NCBI GenBank assembly: GCA_948099385.1
Contig: CANUEZ040000028.1
Coordinates: 3,782,001-3,846,000 of the forward strand
Direction of reading: 5' to 3'
Origin: Fasciola hepatica
Taxonomy: Eukaryota; Platyhelminthes; Trematoda; Plagiorchiida; Fasciolidae
DNA length: 64,000 bases
The notes under the pieces are model-generated. The model was not told the origin of the DNA. It saw only the letters and a list, made by a program, of their open reading frames with translations, and made no database searches. Shown here one piece after another: positions 10,490-24,000 of this stretch. Each line of letters begins with the position of its first letter. The first letter of the stretch is position 1. The position numbers and the translations under genes were made by a program.

Positions 10490-13400
10490 GACTAGAATTC
10501 GGACGGTATTTCAGTCCAGTCAGCATCTCCAACATTCATATCCCTTTCAGCTCCTCTTTTCTGAGGGGGCACATAGGAAGGCCGATTTTACCGCTTACTT
10601 GTTTATGCAAAATTCAATAAGGAACATGCTAGTCAACATGGTGTACTTTTGCTCATAAGAAGACAAGAGTAGAAATTTCTCGCAGATTGCTTGCTCTCTA
10701 GTGTAACATATTTAGCTTTAATCGAACAATAACTTAAGAATGGTATCGACTGAAGTGGCTTCCATTGCTTTCGCCTTCGTATCTGAGATTTCACTCTGCA
10801 GGTTCTAATTCATTTTGTTTAAACTTCCTGTGAGCATTTTTTTTCGATCACTAAGTCACCGATTATCTAGCTAAAGGAAAATAATCATCACCGTCTGCAT
10901 TATGTGGGAACTCTTACGGTCGTTTTAGTAGTGGAATACAACGACACACTACATAAACCCTGAACCTGAGTGAGAAATTAATAAAGTCGTTATTCTACAA
11001 AAGACATTATGGAAGTTGTCTGGTGATTCTTATCATTACACGATGATCCACATCTTTTCCTCTATCGCTGGCTAGCAAAAACTGAATACCTTGACTACGA
11101 AAAAGCATATTTTGAAAGATTCCCCGTCCTCAGTTGCATGCAACCGATAAATAAAGAAATAAGTTCTCTCTTCATGAAGATTCCATAAAGAAGTCAAGTA
11201 TTATAAGATGGTTAGCTTTGTTGGACGATTAAAATTTGGAAAAACGTCAAAGTATTTCATAAACTTTCTAATTTGTTTATTCCAAAAAGATGCGTCTAGG
11301 CTGTGATTAAATTTAACGTAGTGGTAAATCTTCTAAGGATCTATCTTTTACTTGAACAGTCCCTCTGTTTTACCAATGTACTAAGCATGAAGATGAAGTG
11401 ATTCCCGTTCTTTCCTTTGTGTGAAACTACTAGTCCGATCAGTCACGGGGTTTTTGTTGCTAAGGTAAAATGTTCTGGAGCTAAATTGATGTCGCGAAAC
11501 GATTTCAGATCTCCGTGTATAATATACTTATGGAAAAGAGACAATTATTCTGTCATGGTTTATGTGATAAGTACGCATTCCTTCGGAAATCAGACACCTC
11601 TTCGCCTGATATGATTCATCTTATGGAAAATCCAGATCACACGTTTTGTACAAAGGAACGGATAAACTGTCTTTGATACCGCAGGAATCCTTTACAAATA
11701 ATAACGATACATATGAAACAGTTTCCAACATTACAAGCAGTTTGTTTATATAAGAGCGTACTTTCAACAGATTATACGTTTCTGCTATTGCAATTTTTAG
11801 GTCATTATATCCTATTCGATTCTGTTACGTTAGCAGTTTAGAAAGACATCTCATGACAGAGGCTTTTCACTTCAGATCTTCAAATGTGTGCATCACCAAA
11901 GTGCCGATTTCACAGCACGAAAGCTGACGCAAATAACAGCAGACATGGAGTAAATCGCACGTAAGATGAAAGTGTCTTCAAGGAAGTCTACAATCAGTGA
12001 AACCTAAAAGCTCTAGTAAAATATTCCACTCCAGCTCATAATTCGAAAGAAAACCGAATTGTAGCGATAATTAGTAGAAGTGTATTTGTCGTTTTCCAAC
12101 TAAATAATCAAGCCGTACATATATTTTATTTTTAAATTTGAAATGGGCTGCTTCTCGGGGCAGTGGGATATTTTTGTCGATAGTGAGCACTTGTGTGTTT
12201 ATCAGTATATGGTCGAATTATTGGACATCTTGAGTAGAACTCCTCCAATTTGAATAACCCTCTTCAGAAGAAAACGCACTTACACATATCAGCGGCATGA
12301 GGAATAACACCAGAATAGTACCGTCTTAGTAATATTGGTTAGTGCAAGTATAATCGACTGTGATATATTTAAAACTTAACGAAGGTACATCAAAACATTG
12401 GTGGATGACAAATTTAGTCTCATTTTGCTCACATCAAAGTTGGTTCTGTACAGTGCTGTAAATGATTGAGTGTGTGTTAGCTTGATTGCCAAGATGAAGT
12501 ATGATGAACTATGTAAGCTAAGAATTACCAAGCTATAGAAATTTGATTAAATTACTAAATTGGATCATCACTTTTACTCTGAGACATACTTTGAAAGGTT
12601 TTCCATATAACGAGTCCGACAGAAGTGGGATTTTAGGACAGTTTCTCGCCAGGTATCGGTATAACAGTCCCAGCAAGATTGTTCAAGAATGGACAGCCTT
12701 GCCGATAGAACTCAATCCGAGAAATTGTGAACAGTGACATATTCGTCAGCATCTTGACGGAAATGTTCCCCGAATTCCGCAAACGGAGGTCATCTGGAAT
12801 AGTTACAATTTTCCAGAATATTGGTCCGTGCTATATGACCCTACAGATTAGCAAATATATTACCATACGAATATTCGTCTTTAAATCATTTACGTTTAAA
12901 ACTGTCAGCATATGCATATCTTCAGTGTCCAGTTCATAAAATAACCTCCCAGTAACCCAGATCTTAATGTTATCAAAAATCCTTCTTCGGTTCTGAAGAC
13001 AAAAGTCAATGGGCTACCTCAACAGCTGACACTGGAGTCAAAAGTGAAACACGAAGCCAAGCAACAGATAATAAATGATTTCATAGCCAAACTGTTGGAC
13101 TCCATAAGGAGATGGCTAGAATAAAAGTGAAGAATAATGGCAGGCCCAATAATTAGCAATGTGTATAAAGCTTGCGTTTCTACTAGCATATGGGTTACTT
13201 CCGTGTAAAATAAACCTTGTTTTATTTTTACCCACAGTCTCATATTGCATCATGATTGTGTTCGATTGGTGTTGGCAAAAATAGTGTTTTTTTCTGAAAT
13301 TTAGCGTATGTACTCATCGCGTAAAAGCAGAGCACAAGGGTTTTAGCCTTGGAGTTTTGTCACTACATGCTAGTTATTGAGGATATACAGGTCTACAGTT

Positions 13401-16400
13401 CTACATTTGTGCAGTTGTGTGCTAGAACAAAACGTGCAAATAAGCAACCTTTTGCATAGGTTTTGAATAGACCTGTGCATACAGTCTATCTTGATTCATA
13501 AGCGGTACATCTTTCTGTACATGTAAAAGCACTTTTTCTATCCCTGTCACTCTCTTACCTAACCAAACAATACACCGCTAAAATGTCTTACACTTGTTGC
13601 AAATACAGAGCTCCTCCTTATTTCGCGGAAGGAAATCAAGCCTTTTTGACAGCAGCATAACTGGGAGGTAAAAATTTAATTATAGACGGGGACATATCGC
13701 ACACGTTTTTGCTATCAGTTTAGCCCTTTTTGGTTTTTAGGGGCTGTACAAATCCTCAATAGATGAAGAAACGCCCGCTGTTCCCTAATTACTTGCAGAT
13801 CTTACGTAAGGTTGAGTTATTGATGTTTGTATTGTCGGTTATTATTTGCCGTAAATTGCAGAAGCCCAGAGTCATTTATAATCGATCATCTCCTGAAAAA
13901 TATCGTGACGGCTACCGCACTGATAACTGTTCACAACACAGTTACTTAATTAACCAGTTAGTGATTGCGAAGAGGTTTCCGTAAACCTGTTTTTTTCCTA
14001 CCATTCATGATAGCCTATTCATGAAATACTGGACTGAGTATTTGCCAAAGAATCATTACGAATCATATACAAACTGTAGAAAAATGATTAGTTATCGTAG
14101 TACATGAACATCCGAAAAACCTTGTTAGACCAGTGATTCTATTAAGGAACATTGGACGTTTATTGTGCAACCGAAATTCGCAAACTACTTAGTAATAACC
14201 TAGATTCAGAAGTAAACACAAGCGACGGAGATATATTATTTGAAGACGGAATAAGAAGTCGGAAATGTTTGAAGGAATCCAATTACGCAAAGGTAATTAA
14301 AGCTGATTACATTTTTACGCATAAATAAGCCTTCTAATTTTGAATTCCCCATAATTGTGATGGACAGCTGCAGCATCCCATTGGATAGCTGATGTAAACA
14401 CAAAACGAAGCTATTTAATTCCATCGAGACGTTTCAGTTTGTCTTCTCATGGTTGCATGGAAAACGGCTGATCGGAACTCACAGGTTCCGCGGCGAAGTT
14501 GAATCCCACACACAAACGTCCTTTTTTCAAATATATCACCATTATTATCGGTTTGCGAATTTCCGTAGCATCACGTATTGTTAATAATACTCAGTAAAAG
14601 CTCGCTAATGTCTTTTCAAAATGGTGTCCGCTTTTCTTACCATAGAAAAGGAACCACCGGGGGAACTCCCACGGTTTTAATTTCATTTTGTGGAGCTTTT
14701 ACCAACTGTGGTCAGAGCAGGCGAAACAAAGTTTCATACGTTATACGTAGTGTTCAGAGATGCTTTTCTTTTGAGTTAAATCTGCGGAGAGGGCTTTTTA
14801 GTTACATAGAAAAGATATGCACAAAACACTGACCTAAATTCAGGCATTTTCCAGTTCGTGCAAATGAGGGATTTCTTCTCGCAGTGAGTGAAAATTTGAA
14901 TGATCTGCTAGTTTTGTCTAGGTTTTGTGTTCAACCGGTTATTTGTCAGCATTGAAATATAACATTGCAATTTTTGAGTCAGACACTGGGCGCCAGTGTT
15001 TTTCCGAATTCCACCACCTTCGGTGATGCGTGTAATAGGAGGGTGCTCTAAATGCCGGCACTAAACAAACTGGAACAGTTTAATTCCTGGCTTTTTCCAT
15101 AATGTATCATGGTAGTAAAACGGGTGTTCCTACTCAAATGAATCAACAGAATGGCAGCTACTGCAGTAGATAAGCTCTTTCCTGCTCCACGATATTGTGG
15201 CGTGTATTTAAAGTTTCAAAATGAGTAAATCCAGTGGTTTTGAACGAAACATGAATCTCAGTGAAGTATTTTGGTTTGATGCGTTTACATGAAGAAACAA
15301 TGTCATTATTTGTTACCAGGAAAATACCCAAAATTTGTATATACCACCACTTAAAAATATTGGCAGAAAATCACCACAGAAAATAGCATTTTGTGTGAAC
15401 GCAGATCCGGCTTTAAGGTTGAATATCCGTTGGTCCGTCGATAGCCAATGGTTAAACAGTTTTGATTTAAACACTTCCCTCGCTGAAATTAAGAAGTTGG
15501 TAATGAGAGAGCACTGGATTATGCCCTGTGTTTTCTTCCCTCAAAAGTGGAAGAAATGTCCCGAATAAATCTTGACCTCTGCTTCGATCATTGGATATTT
15601 GCCTCGTTTAAGTATCCTCCGATCTTTCGTTTCTCTTTCGCTGGTTGAAGGCTAAGCTCAAACATAAATTGCGTTTTAGAATCTTTCACCGAATGAGTCG
15701 GTCTGAAACTGATATTTTTTGGTGATAACCTGGGAATAATGTGCTTCAAAATTGGGAGGAAGTTTACTCATACAGTTTTGCCCATGTGGCAAGTCGTGTG
15801 AAATAACTGTGCATTTTAAAATACTTTACTTCAATTCAGAAAGCTGCGTGTCATAGTTTGGTGAGAATATTTCTGTTGTTGTGTAAATTTGGATAACCAT
15901 GAGGAAATTTCTCGCAAAACAACTTTAAAACTTATGAAATTCAAAGCCCAGCAATTTTTCCAACATTATCCAATACTCCTAAATGTTTCAAAACATCATC
16001 AGATACCACTTGAAATAGTTAGACTTTCGAACTCTCGCTATAAATAAGAAATCATAGTGATTTATTCTATCTATTCCTTATTTCCATAGATCTTAAGATT
16101 CTTTCAAAGAATTATAACGAACCCATTGACCATTTTAAGTTTTAGGGAAATTTACAATTCATACACTGAAGGTATCGAATTTCTCTAGATAACAAGAAAA
16201 CCGTTTTTCGTGTCTGCTGAAAAGACCGATATTGGTCAAAGCTGTCAATTTCCGTTGCCGTAACTTGGGATATGTTTGATGTCTGCTACGAGGACACGAG
16301 TGGGCGTTCGAAGGAATTAGCGAGGAAGGTATAAGTGAAGAAATTGTTAAATACGGCCCACTTTCTGCGTCATTATCCCCTCGATTCCGGTGAATCCCCA

Positions 16401-18451
16401 GTGCGCTCACCCTGAATGAGTAATGATGACGTTAGTGGCAGAACTAAAAGAGAGAAATTCCATAGGCCATTTTTCAAGTTACCAAAGCCACGCTGTTATT
16501 GATCCGGTCAAATTACTCATACAATACAAGTTATTAATCGATCTAGTCCGATGCTGACAGCAAAATATCTGTCCCACTTTCTGCAATGTCCCAACGTGAT
16601 TGATCAACATTCAGCGAGGCTTCTTTGTTAATAGTCTTGTTTGTGATGGATAGAACAGCTACTTAAGTTTCCAAGGGGTGTATATGAGGTCAAATCTATT
16701 CCATTGATATCTTATTGTTGTACCTACCAATCATTTGGTTGGCTGTACTCGCAGGCCAATGGAACAGAGGATAACTAGTCATCAGTGAGTACTAGATACT
16801 TTCTCAAAGTCCGATTCGAACACATTGTTTTGGGACAAACGTTTCATCGTCAAATAGCCATTTATAACAAGTTACCGAATTTCACCGTTTCTATCGTCTG
16901 ATACCCTTATGGCAGGTAAGGATTGCAATTCTATTAGATAAATTATGCGATAATCAAAACTTCGAAGACGAGTTGCTTTCGGATTAAAGGATTAATTGTC
17001 GCACTCAAGTGCCGTTCAGAAAGCAACTTTACGTGGAACGCACTTAGAGAGAAATATCAGTCATTTTTCTTAGCCGAAATGACTTTGGATGAGAGTTCAT
17101 TAGCGTTGGTTATAGTGAATTAACAGAGACGCGCCCCTCCCCCTGGATTTGATTGTTTTTGAGTGAGTGATCAAACAATGGCGGATTTATTGAGAATACC
17201 CTGTGTAATATTTTGTATTTGAATATTTACCTCCAATAACTTCCGCTTAAACGGGGCATTAACCTCGAAAGCAGTGCACTAAAATATGTATACTTATTAT
17301 CCTGCAAGTATATTTTATTAGAAGGAAAACAATCGCAAAATGAGTACTGAAATGAAGTTTGCGGTGGACAGCCACAACAAATTGGAATGTAAACCAACTA
17401 TCGCCAGTGATATTTGACATATTTCACATAGTGCACTTCAGTTCTATGGTCAAATTAGAACGCAACCGTCGGAGGATGGGCAGTTGTTTCCAGTTGTTCC
17501 TAATTTTGCTCTTGCATATCATATTGCTAGTAACAGTGCATTGGATTGATCGCTGACGGGTTGAAGGTAATCATTGCATTGTATATGTATGCAAGAACCA
17601 GTGTCGAACGTACAGAACAGAAAAACACAGAAAAAACCCTGTGAACATAAAGTTCAGTTGGTGTCTCATTAGGAACCCACACTTCATTGAACAAACTTCA
17701 CTATATCTGCCTTCAACCTAACCATTACAGCTGTAACAGTGACCTTTAACGAAGCCACCGGCCAGTCAAATGCACGAATGTCACCTATGTGAAATTAAAG
17801 AGCTAGGTTAGGAGTCTTAGAAAACAACTTTTCGCTCTTCAGTGATATTGTTCCAAATCTATATTTGTACGTCAAGTAACGAGAAAATTGCTGCACTTTG
17901 GGAAAGCAAGCTTCTAGGAACAACCGAAATTTTCATCAACGAAAAAACACTCCATTAATAGTCATCATATTACTCAGTAGTTATGTTTTTTATGTGTAAT
18001 CAAATTATAACTTATCTCACGTGAGCAAATAACGCTTTGTCTTTTTTATATAAAACATTCGCTTCGCTAGTCATTCATAACCTCGTTAGAATTTCCCGAA
18101 TGTAATACAAAACTAGCTGTATCTGATACGGTCTGTGAGACGTTCGTTGTTTCGAAATCCACTCAAGTACTCCTCCACTTGACAGAACATATCAATAACT
18201 CCCTGTGCATGCATGACTTCGAATCCAGTTGCTCAATTGCTTACTGAAAAACCAAAGTTAAAAAGTTTGTGAGCCCGTTTTTAGAAATCGAGGCTACAAA
18301 AACCTCACCTTACCTTGTAAGTTCTATGAGTCATTTAGTAGATGCCGGTTTTGTCACGGTAATTTTATTCGAATCGTTAGGAGCGTGTATGGACGAAGAG
18401 TCTGTTTTCCGAATCACAAGGTGATTCTTCGGAAGTTATTTCGTCGGTTAG

Positions 18452-18691
18452 TCAAAGCTCAGATTCAGAAAGAAGACACGTCTTTCCGAATTTGGATTTT
18501 TGAGGTAAGTAGTATTGGATGACAGGAATGGATTTCTCCGAAAGCGCAGGATCGGTTTCGCAGTTGCTGCCACTGATCGTGTAAATGTATCCAGCGCTCT
18601 CCTGCTCAAGCATCTTTATATTGGCACACTCTAAGTTGGGTTTTCTTACTGAAATCTCACTTGAATTGTAACGAACACGTGTGATGTGCAA
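18452..18691 (-). pseudogene. Cystatin-like segment 1 (partial coding-like unit)
   Basis: An open frame of 79 codons containing SSEISVRKPNLEC, then QESAGYIYTI, then ALSEKS and QYYL. It is clearly related to the + strand segment at 18880-19100 in both protein and DNA; for example GAGATTTCAGTAAGAAAACCC matches GAGATTACAGTGAGAAAACCC. The Q-x-x-x-G followed by an aromatic residue and alternating hydrophobics recalls the QxVxG loop of cystatins (cysteine-protease inhibitors), but the central valine is replaced. Exon limits are not resolved, and no complete cystatin domain with a PW loop is visible. It could be an exon of a fast-evolving secreted protein or a decayed copy. Confidence 0.35.
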
Positions 18692-18879
18692 GTATCAGTG
18701 TTCCTCCAAGACGGTTGCTAGTTTTCAATCTGAAAAACGTAAGGGAAAGAAAATAATGAACCCGCGTTTATTAAGTACATCAACAGGATTCTACAGTTAC
18801 ATTAACCGAACACCAATATATGGCTGCCAACAGCCTGCTCACTACACAAGCGTGGACGAATTAGCATGTAATTCAGAAA

Positions 18880-19100
18880 ATTGGCTAATTGTCCGTGCAT
18901 GCATCAGACAATTCGACTGAGATTACAGTGAGAAAACCCAATATGGAATGTAGCAGTATAGGACTGACTGAGCAGGAGTGTACTGGGCACACATACCTAA
19001 TCATCGAAAATAACCACGGTACCGGTCGTGTGCTTTCGGGTAAACATTGTCCTGTTAATCGTGTACAATATTACTTGTTTGCGAATGACGTATTCTGCTT
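18880..19100 (+). pseudogene. Cystatin-like segment 2, inverted relative to segment 1
   Basis: The + strand reads DNSTEITVRKPNMEC, then EQECTGHTYLIIENN, then VLSGKHCPVNRVQYYL, aligning along its length with segment 1 on the opposite strand. This makes an inverted duplication with about 190 nt between the copies. The match starts near 18888 and fades after about 19085; the frame stays open to a stop ending at 19167. The Q-E-C-T-G motif sits where cystatins carry QxVxG. No signal peptide or second half-domain is seen next to it. Whether it is expressed is unknown. Confidence 0.35.
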
Positions 19101-20164
19101 GTACCTAACACGGAGAGTTGCAAATACACCACAACTTTTAACAGTTCTCCTAAATTATTTCTTTTAATCTGAGGATAGGTAAAATACTACCGCAGAATAT
19201 TGAATTACAAAAATGTACCAGGTTGATCAAACTACCCCCACAGATCTATCCTATAACTAATATGTTTAAAAGTTACGATCCACAAGCTGCTCTCTTATTA
19301 CTTGGTGCTCGTTGACGGGGTCTACCAAAGTATTCTTATTTACCAGTTCTGTAAGTGAGATTTATTGCCAGAACCCCGTGGACAACAAAAAACAGGTGAG
19401 AAATTACCGGCGGCTATATGATGTAAAACTACCGGGCGTTTCATTCATATAGCGGCCGAACGTTCAAACGTTAGCAAATGGTCTTGCCCTGGTTATTTCT
19501 GCCCAAGAAGGAAGCCTGACATGTAAGTCGACGAAATGTTATTAATGGAACCTGGTGAAATCTTTCACTTCTCTCTTCACCGTCTCCTTTAGTACTGCAA
19601 ATAATAAAGTTATGTAAATCCTAATTCCCACTAACTAGTTGCCATTGCTACTCTGAATGAAATAATAGCATCGATGATGATAAAAAATACGAATCTCCGT
19701 GGCGCCCTAAAGCTTGTAATAAGATCATTGAAGCCTATTTCTTCGGGAATACACACCTGTCTAGCGGGTTTTTCAGTGTATGTGAGAATGGATTCAAATA
19801 TTATCTGCTACAAAGTACAGAATGGAAAACATAAAGCGAAGATAGACGACTGGTCAATACTGTAAGTTGTACGTCTTTTATTTGAATGTCCCTACAACTG
19901 GTCAAATTTACTGATCAACGAGGAGCAAATGACAACATAAAACACTTTTTGCTATAAGTTTCTCTTAATAACAAAAACTTCACAAAATCAGTAAGGAAAA
20001 ATTACCTTGAAAGCTAAAATTACGTAGCTTAGGTTACTTCGTTTTACAAAGCTACTGTTTCAATTCTCAAAAAACTGGGCATGAAATGAACTTACATTAT
20101 ACATCCTTTAGTGACAGATCAAATTACAAGTTACAAGGTTTGCTAGTTAATTGTTTCTATTCTA

Positions 20165-20350
20165 TCACACGTATGTCAAAAGTAGTATTTTTGACTGTTT
20201 GTGATATTTTCCACGTAGGCAAGCAGGGTATAACCCACTTATAATAAGTCCGTCTAAAGTTTGGTGGCTAAGCGATGACGCATGCTGTTTTCTGACTGAA
20301 ATTTCGTTGTTGCACAAATGAAAGAAGAAATGAGTCCTTGTTACTGGCAA
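20165..20350 (-). pseudogene. Cystatin-like segment 3, diverged
   Basis: On the - strand the frame reads NNEISVRKQH, then HQTLDGLIIS, then PACLRGKYHKQ. NEISVRK ties it to segments 1 and 2. QTLDG fits the cystatin QxVxG pattern with leucine for valine. ACLRGK matches ACLHGK of segment 4. It ends in a stop near 20165. The divergence suggests an old duplicate. No splice limits were assigned. Confidence 0.3.
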
Positions 20351-20810
20351 ACAAATTATTCAACATAAACTGAGCTCCCCTGAAAGAGAACTTCAATTTT
20401 TTCAAGCAGAGAACTGGTATCTGTTTCGGTATTCACCTTCAGAGTTGCACTGCTCATTCAGCTTGATTCCGAATATCTACTTTAATTTGTCTGTAGTCTT
20501 GATAAAATCTGTCGAATAGAGGTGATCATTCCGAGATACTCCTGTGAGGATACATGAACGGTTGTGTGCAGAGTAAACATTACTAACCACGGACAGTAGT
20601 TCATAGGAAAAACGTGTGTACCGAACTATAGAGAGAACGTCTCTGAGCTTTTATTTAACTTGAGGACCTGCAAGGAGTTTTGTTGTCACTTTTCCTAAAA
20701 TTTACATTTCTCTCACTTTTTTCCCTATTTCTATCACTTTTTGAATGATAAGGAGCAACTGATATAAATCGTGATGCATGGAGAAATATTTTCACCAGGT
20801 TTTCCAGTTG

Positions 20811-21050
20811 TTACACTCTATAAGATGTCATGTTAAATTTAGCTTTGTTTAGCAAAGGTCGGTTTTGTAACTGCAAAGTGCAGTTTGGCGGGTGAACCTT
20901 CAGTGTCAAATTCCGGTCGGATTCGTAGACAGTTGAGATAGACGTGTAAATGACACCGTTTTTTCCGTGAAGACAAGCTTCAGAGAAGACAGTGGGGGTC
21001 ACGTTCAGCTTTACATGGTATGATGTTCCAGTGATCTGCTCCTGCATGTT
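20811..21050 (-). CDS. Cystatin-like segment 4, possible exon
   Basis: On the - strand a pyrimidine-rich tract ending TTTTTCTTAG (AG at 21052-21051) precedes an open frame starting NMQEQITGTSYHVKLNV. EQITGTSY followed by alternating hydrophobics resembles the QxVxG-NY-strand core of cystatins. It continues with VFSEACLHGKNGVIYTSIS and NLTLKVHPPNC, with two cysteines as in secreted cystatins. The frame closes at 20811. A possible donor (GTAACA) overlaps the stop, so the exon could end a few bases earlier. Together with segments 1-3 it suggests a small antisense gene family, or one multidomain gene, nested in protocadherin intron 1. The family assignment is tentative. Confidence 0.35.
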   Translation of the reverse strand, partial: NMQEQITGTSYHVKLNVTPTVFSEACLHGKNGVIYTSISTVYESDRNLTLKVHPPNCTLQLQNRPLLNKAKFNMTSYRV

Positions 21051-24000
21051 CTAAGAAAAACATTGTTTCTTATCAGGGTGAAAAGTAAAAAGTGAGACTA
21101 AAGGACTTTTTACAGTTCCTCAAACACTAGTGGCTTATAGAAAACGAAACTGATCGGAATAGGTTGCTGCGTTCGAAATAATTAGTTCCTTTGTTTTCTA
21201 ATGTTCATGTACAGGGCCCAGTGCATTAGATAGTCATTAAACGTAGCATTAGTTTTGACGATATATAAACCCAGGGTTGTTTTAAATAACTATCCAAATC
21301 CAAGTCAGTATCAAAAGTGGGTTCCAAGTTCATTCAGTCGGAAAAATGCGAAAATCACTAAAACGTTTTGATAAAGTGATTAACTGAATGTTTTACTTTC
21401 GTTAAATTATATATTACGTTTCATTTTATCCGAAAAAATGCACCAAATACTCTACGAATAACTAAGGTGAATGATGAATACTTCGTTCACTGATCGCCTT
21501 CGAAATAAGATGACTTTCTGTTGCTTCGAAAATGAAGCTAAGAGGAATTTTTGGATATGCTAACCACATTTAAACTGTATACTGTGTTTACATTCAGGTC
21601 AGTTTAGACCACTTTTTCCCATATACAATAAGTCTTCTACGCTCAAAATTCTGGCAAACGAACACTGATCATTTTGTTTTGCTCAACAGTTTTACTCATA
21701 CGAGAATCATACTAGTGCAGTGGGATTGATATTCCACTAATTAGAACTATTGGTTAACAAAAAACTATGTTAGCAAATATCCATCATTCGGCTGAGGTTT
21801 TAATTAGTGAAAAGACATAAGCTGGCATCTTGTCTCGCATTTGTCACACTATCTAGTCAGTCTAGTTCAAACACGCATTTATTCTGATCCATCCGCTTGG
21901 GTCGGTCTGTTCGAGAAGTCAGCGTGAAAATTAATATGCCTTGGACTTTCTTCTCCTTCGGTGAGTTTGTTTGTTTGAGCTATTCGTGCACAGCTAAAGA
22001 CTCGGAATAAGACTTGAACCCGTTTGGTTTGACCAGAGAGATGAATATGTCACGTCAACTGAAATTATCCACGAGACATTGACATAACCGAAAACATGGA
22101 TACGTGACAAAAGGCCAGGAAAAATTTTGCATGCAAAACAAATAAGGCGCGTATTTGGAGCTGTCCATCGGATAGTGAGCAAATGACTAGACCAAAATGG
22201 TTCATTTTCATTTCCAGCAATTTGCCTTGTAGATCATGCCTCTGAATTTCGCTTTATCAAGTTAATTTACTGTTTACGCGTTTTCAGATATGAGGACACC
22301 AAGGTGGCACAATCGTTCAATTTGTTGGTAAATACTTATACTGTGACCTTGGTTATTCATTGTAAACTAATCCAACCTATAACCAAAGTTATTGCATGCA
22401 TGGCCAAGTTCAATTTAGGCTGCAACCTCTACATTGCAAAGTAATCAGTGAAACATCATCAGTACCGACGAAATAAGGAAACAAACTAAGCCATGGCTAC
22501 TGCCAAGGCGTGTCAAACATCACGTGATATACTCTTCTTGATAAAAGGAAACAAGCGGTAAAAAAACTACTTCTTTTGACACAGGAAGGGCTTATTAAAA
22601 CGTGATGTTCAAGGAAATCGGTTATCACTGTAAAAGTGGTTTATTTTTTCGACTGATTCCAACCCCTAGAAAACTGATAAGATTTCAGCGTGTTTTGTAT
22701 CTGAAAACTCTGATGTACTGACCCATTCAATGCTCTACTATCAGCCTGTTGTGTTGGAATATTTACGGTTAATAAAATGATGGGCTTAATTATGCCGTAA
22801 AACCTATGATAACCTTTATTCGACTCAGAGGTTACCATAGTATCGGGGGCAGTTAGTTATCAGTGATATTTCATTGATATTGCAAGGCTTGGCTAATTCG
22901 TTTCTTTACTGAGTTACTTACTAAGATGCACAAAAATTCATCTGAGTTCCATTCCCTTGTCATTCATTTCTCGGACGGTCTCCACTTCTCACGTTTAAAC
23001 TGTCTAACATTGATGTTTTCAATTTATTTATCTGAATTTTTTAAAGTGAGTTTTCAACCGCATTTTATGCATATTTAGGTAAGATCATACTATTAGAGTT
23101 GGGTTTACCAAATGGCAGAATTAACAATTACCTTAACGGGACAAAGCCAACCAAGTAACTATCTGCGTGAAGTTAATCATTCAGGGATCAAATCGTCAAT
23201 CATCATATGATAAGACAGACAACGCAAAGAACAATGTAATTTATTCATTTGTTCAAGCTGTCCGCTGATCGTACAGTTGCTGAGCTACCAGCAACAAAGA
23301 AGAGACGTAAATCTCTGGGAGACTGGTATGACAAGCTTATGCGAGTACCCCTTCGAATGGAAAGGTTTCATAATTACGCTCTTGGCGATCGGTCACGTGG
23401 AGCATTTTGCTCACAATATTGAGATGTTGTCGCTAATTTAGTCAATCTTACGTGGTGGGAAACTCCCTTGCATGTTTCAAACCCAAGAGTCCGGTTCGAT
23501 CTTGGCGCACGGAGTTGGACTTTTTGATGTAGGAAATGCAAATGGATTTTCCGTTGTATAGGATTCCGTGTTCTTGTGCGAATGATATATTTTGTGAATC
23601 TAGTAATTCGTTTGAGAAGTTATTTTATGCGCGTTTCATGAACATTTATATCGTAAGCCTGGGATATAATCGAATATAAAAGTTTATCAAAGTGATTCAA
23701 GAGTTTTGTCTAGCTCTACTTTATTGGAAAACTTATCTCAAATGATAAGTTATTTTCCCAGCTGCATTATTTTCACGGTGGCTTGGTTTTGCTGATGATG
23801 TTAAAAGGTCAAACAGGTGGTTTTTATATGGTTTCGATCTTTGGGCTTTGCTCTTTACCATCATTGAAGGTTATATCAGGTGTCTCCATGTACCAGTATA
23901 ATCATCTGGTTTCCAAAGTATTTGAAGATCCTCGTCCTACTACCCCAAGTGGCAAAACTATCCCGAGGGAAATTCTCATGCTGGAACGGCACACGCCAGA

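Noticed and set aside
17446..17556. A short + strand frame with a signal-peptide-like stretch after MGSCFQLFLILLL, upstream of cystatin-like segment 2.
   Set aside because: No donor of suitable phase leads to segment 2, and such hydrophobic frames are common by chance in AT-rich DNA.
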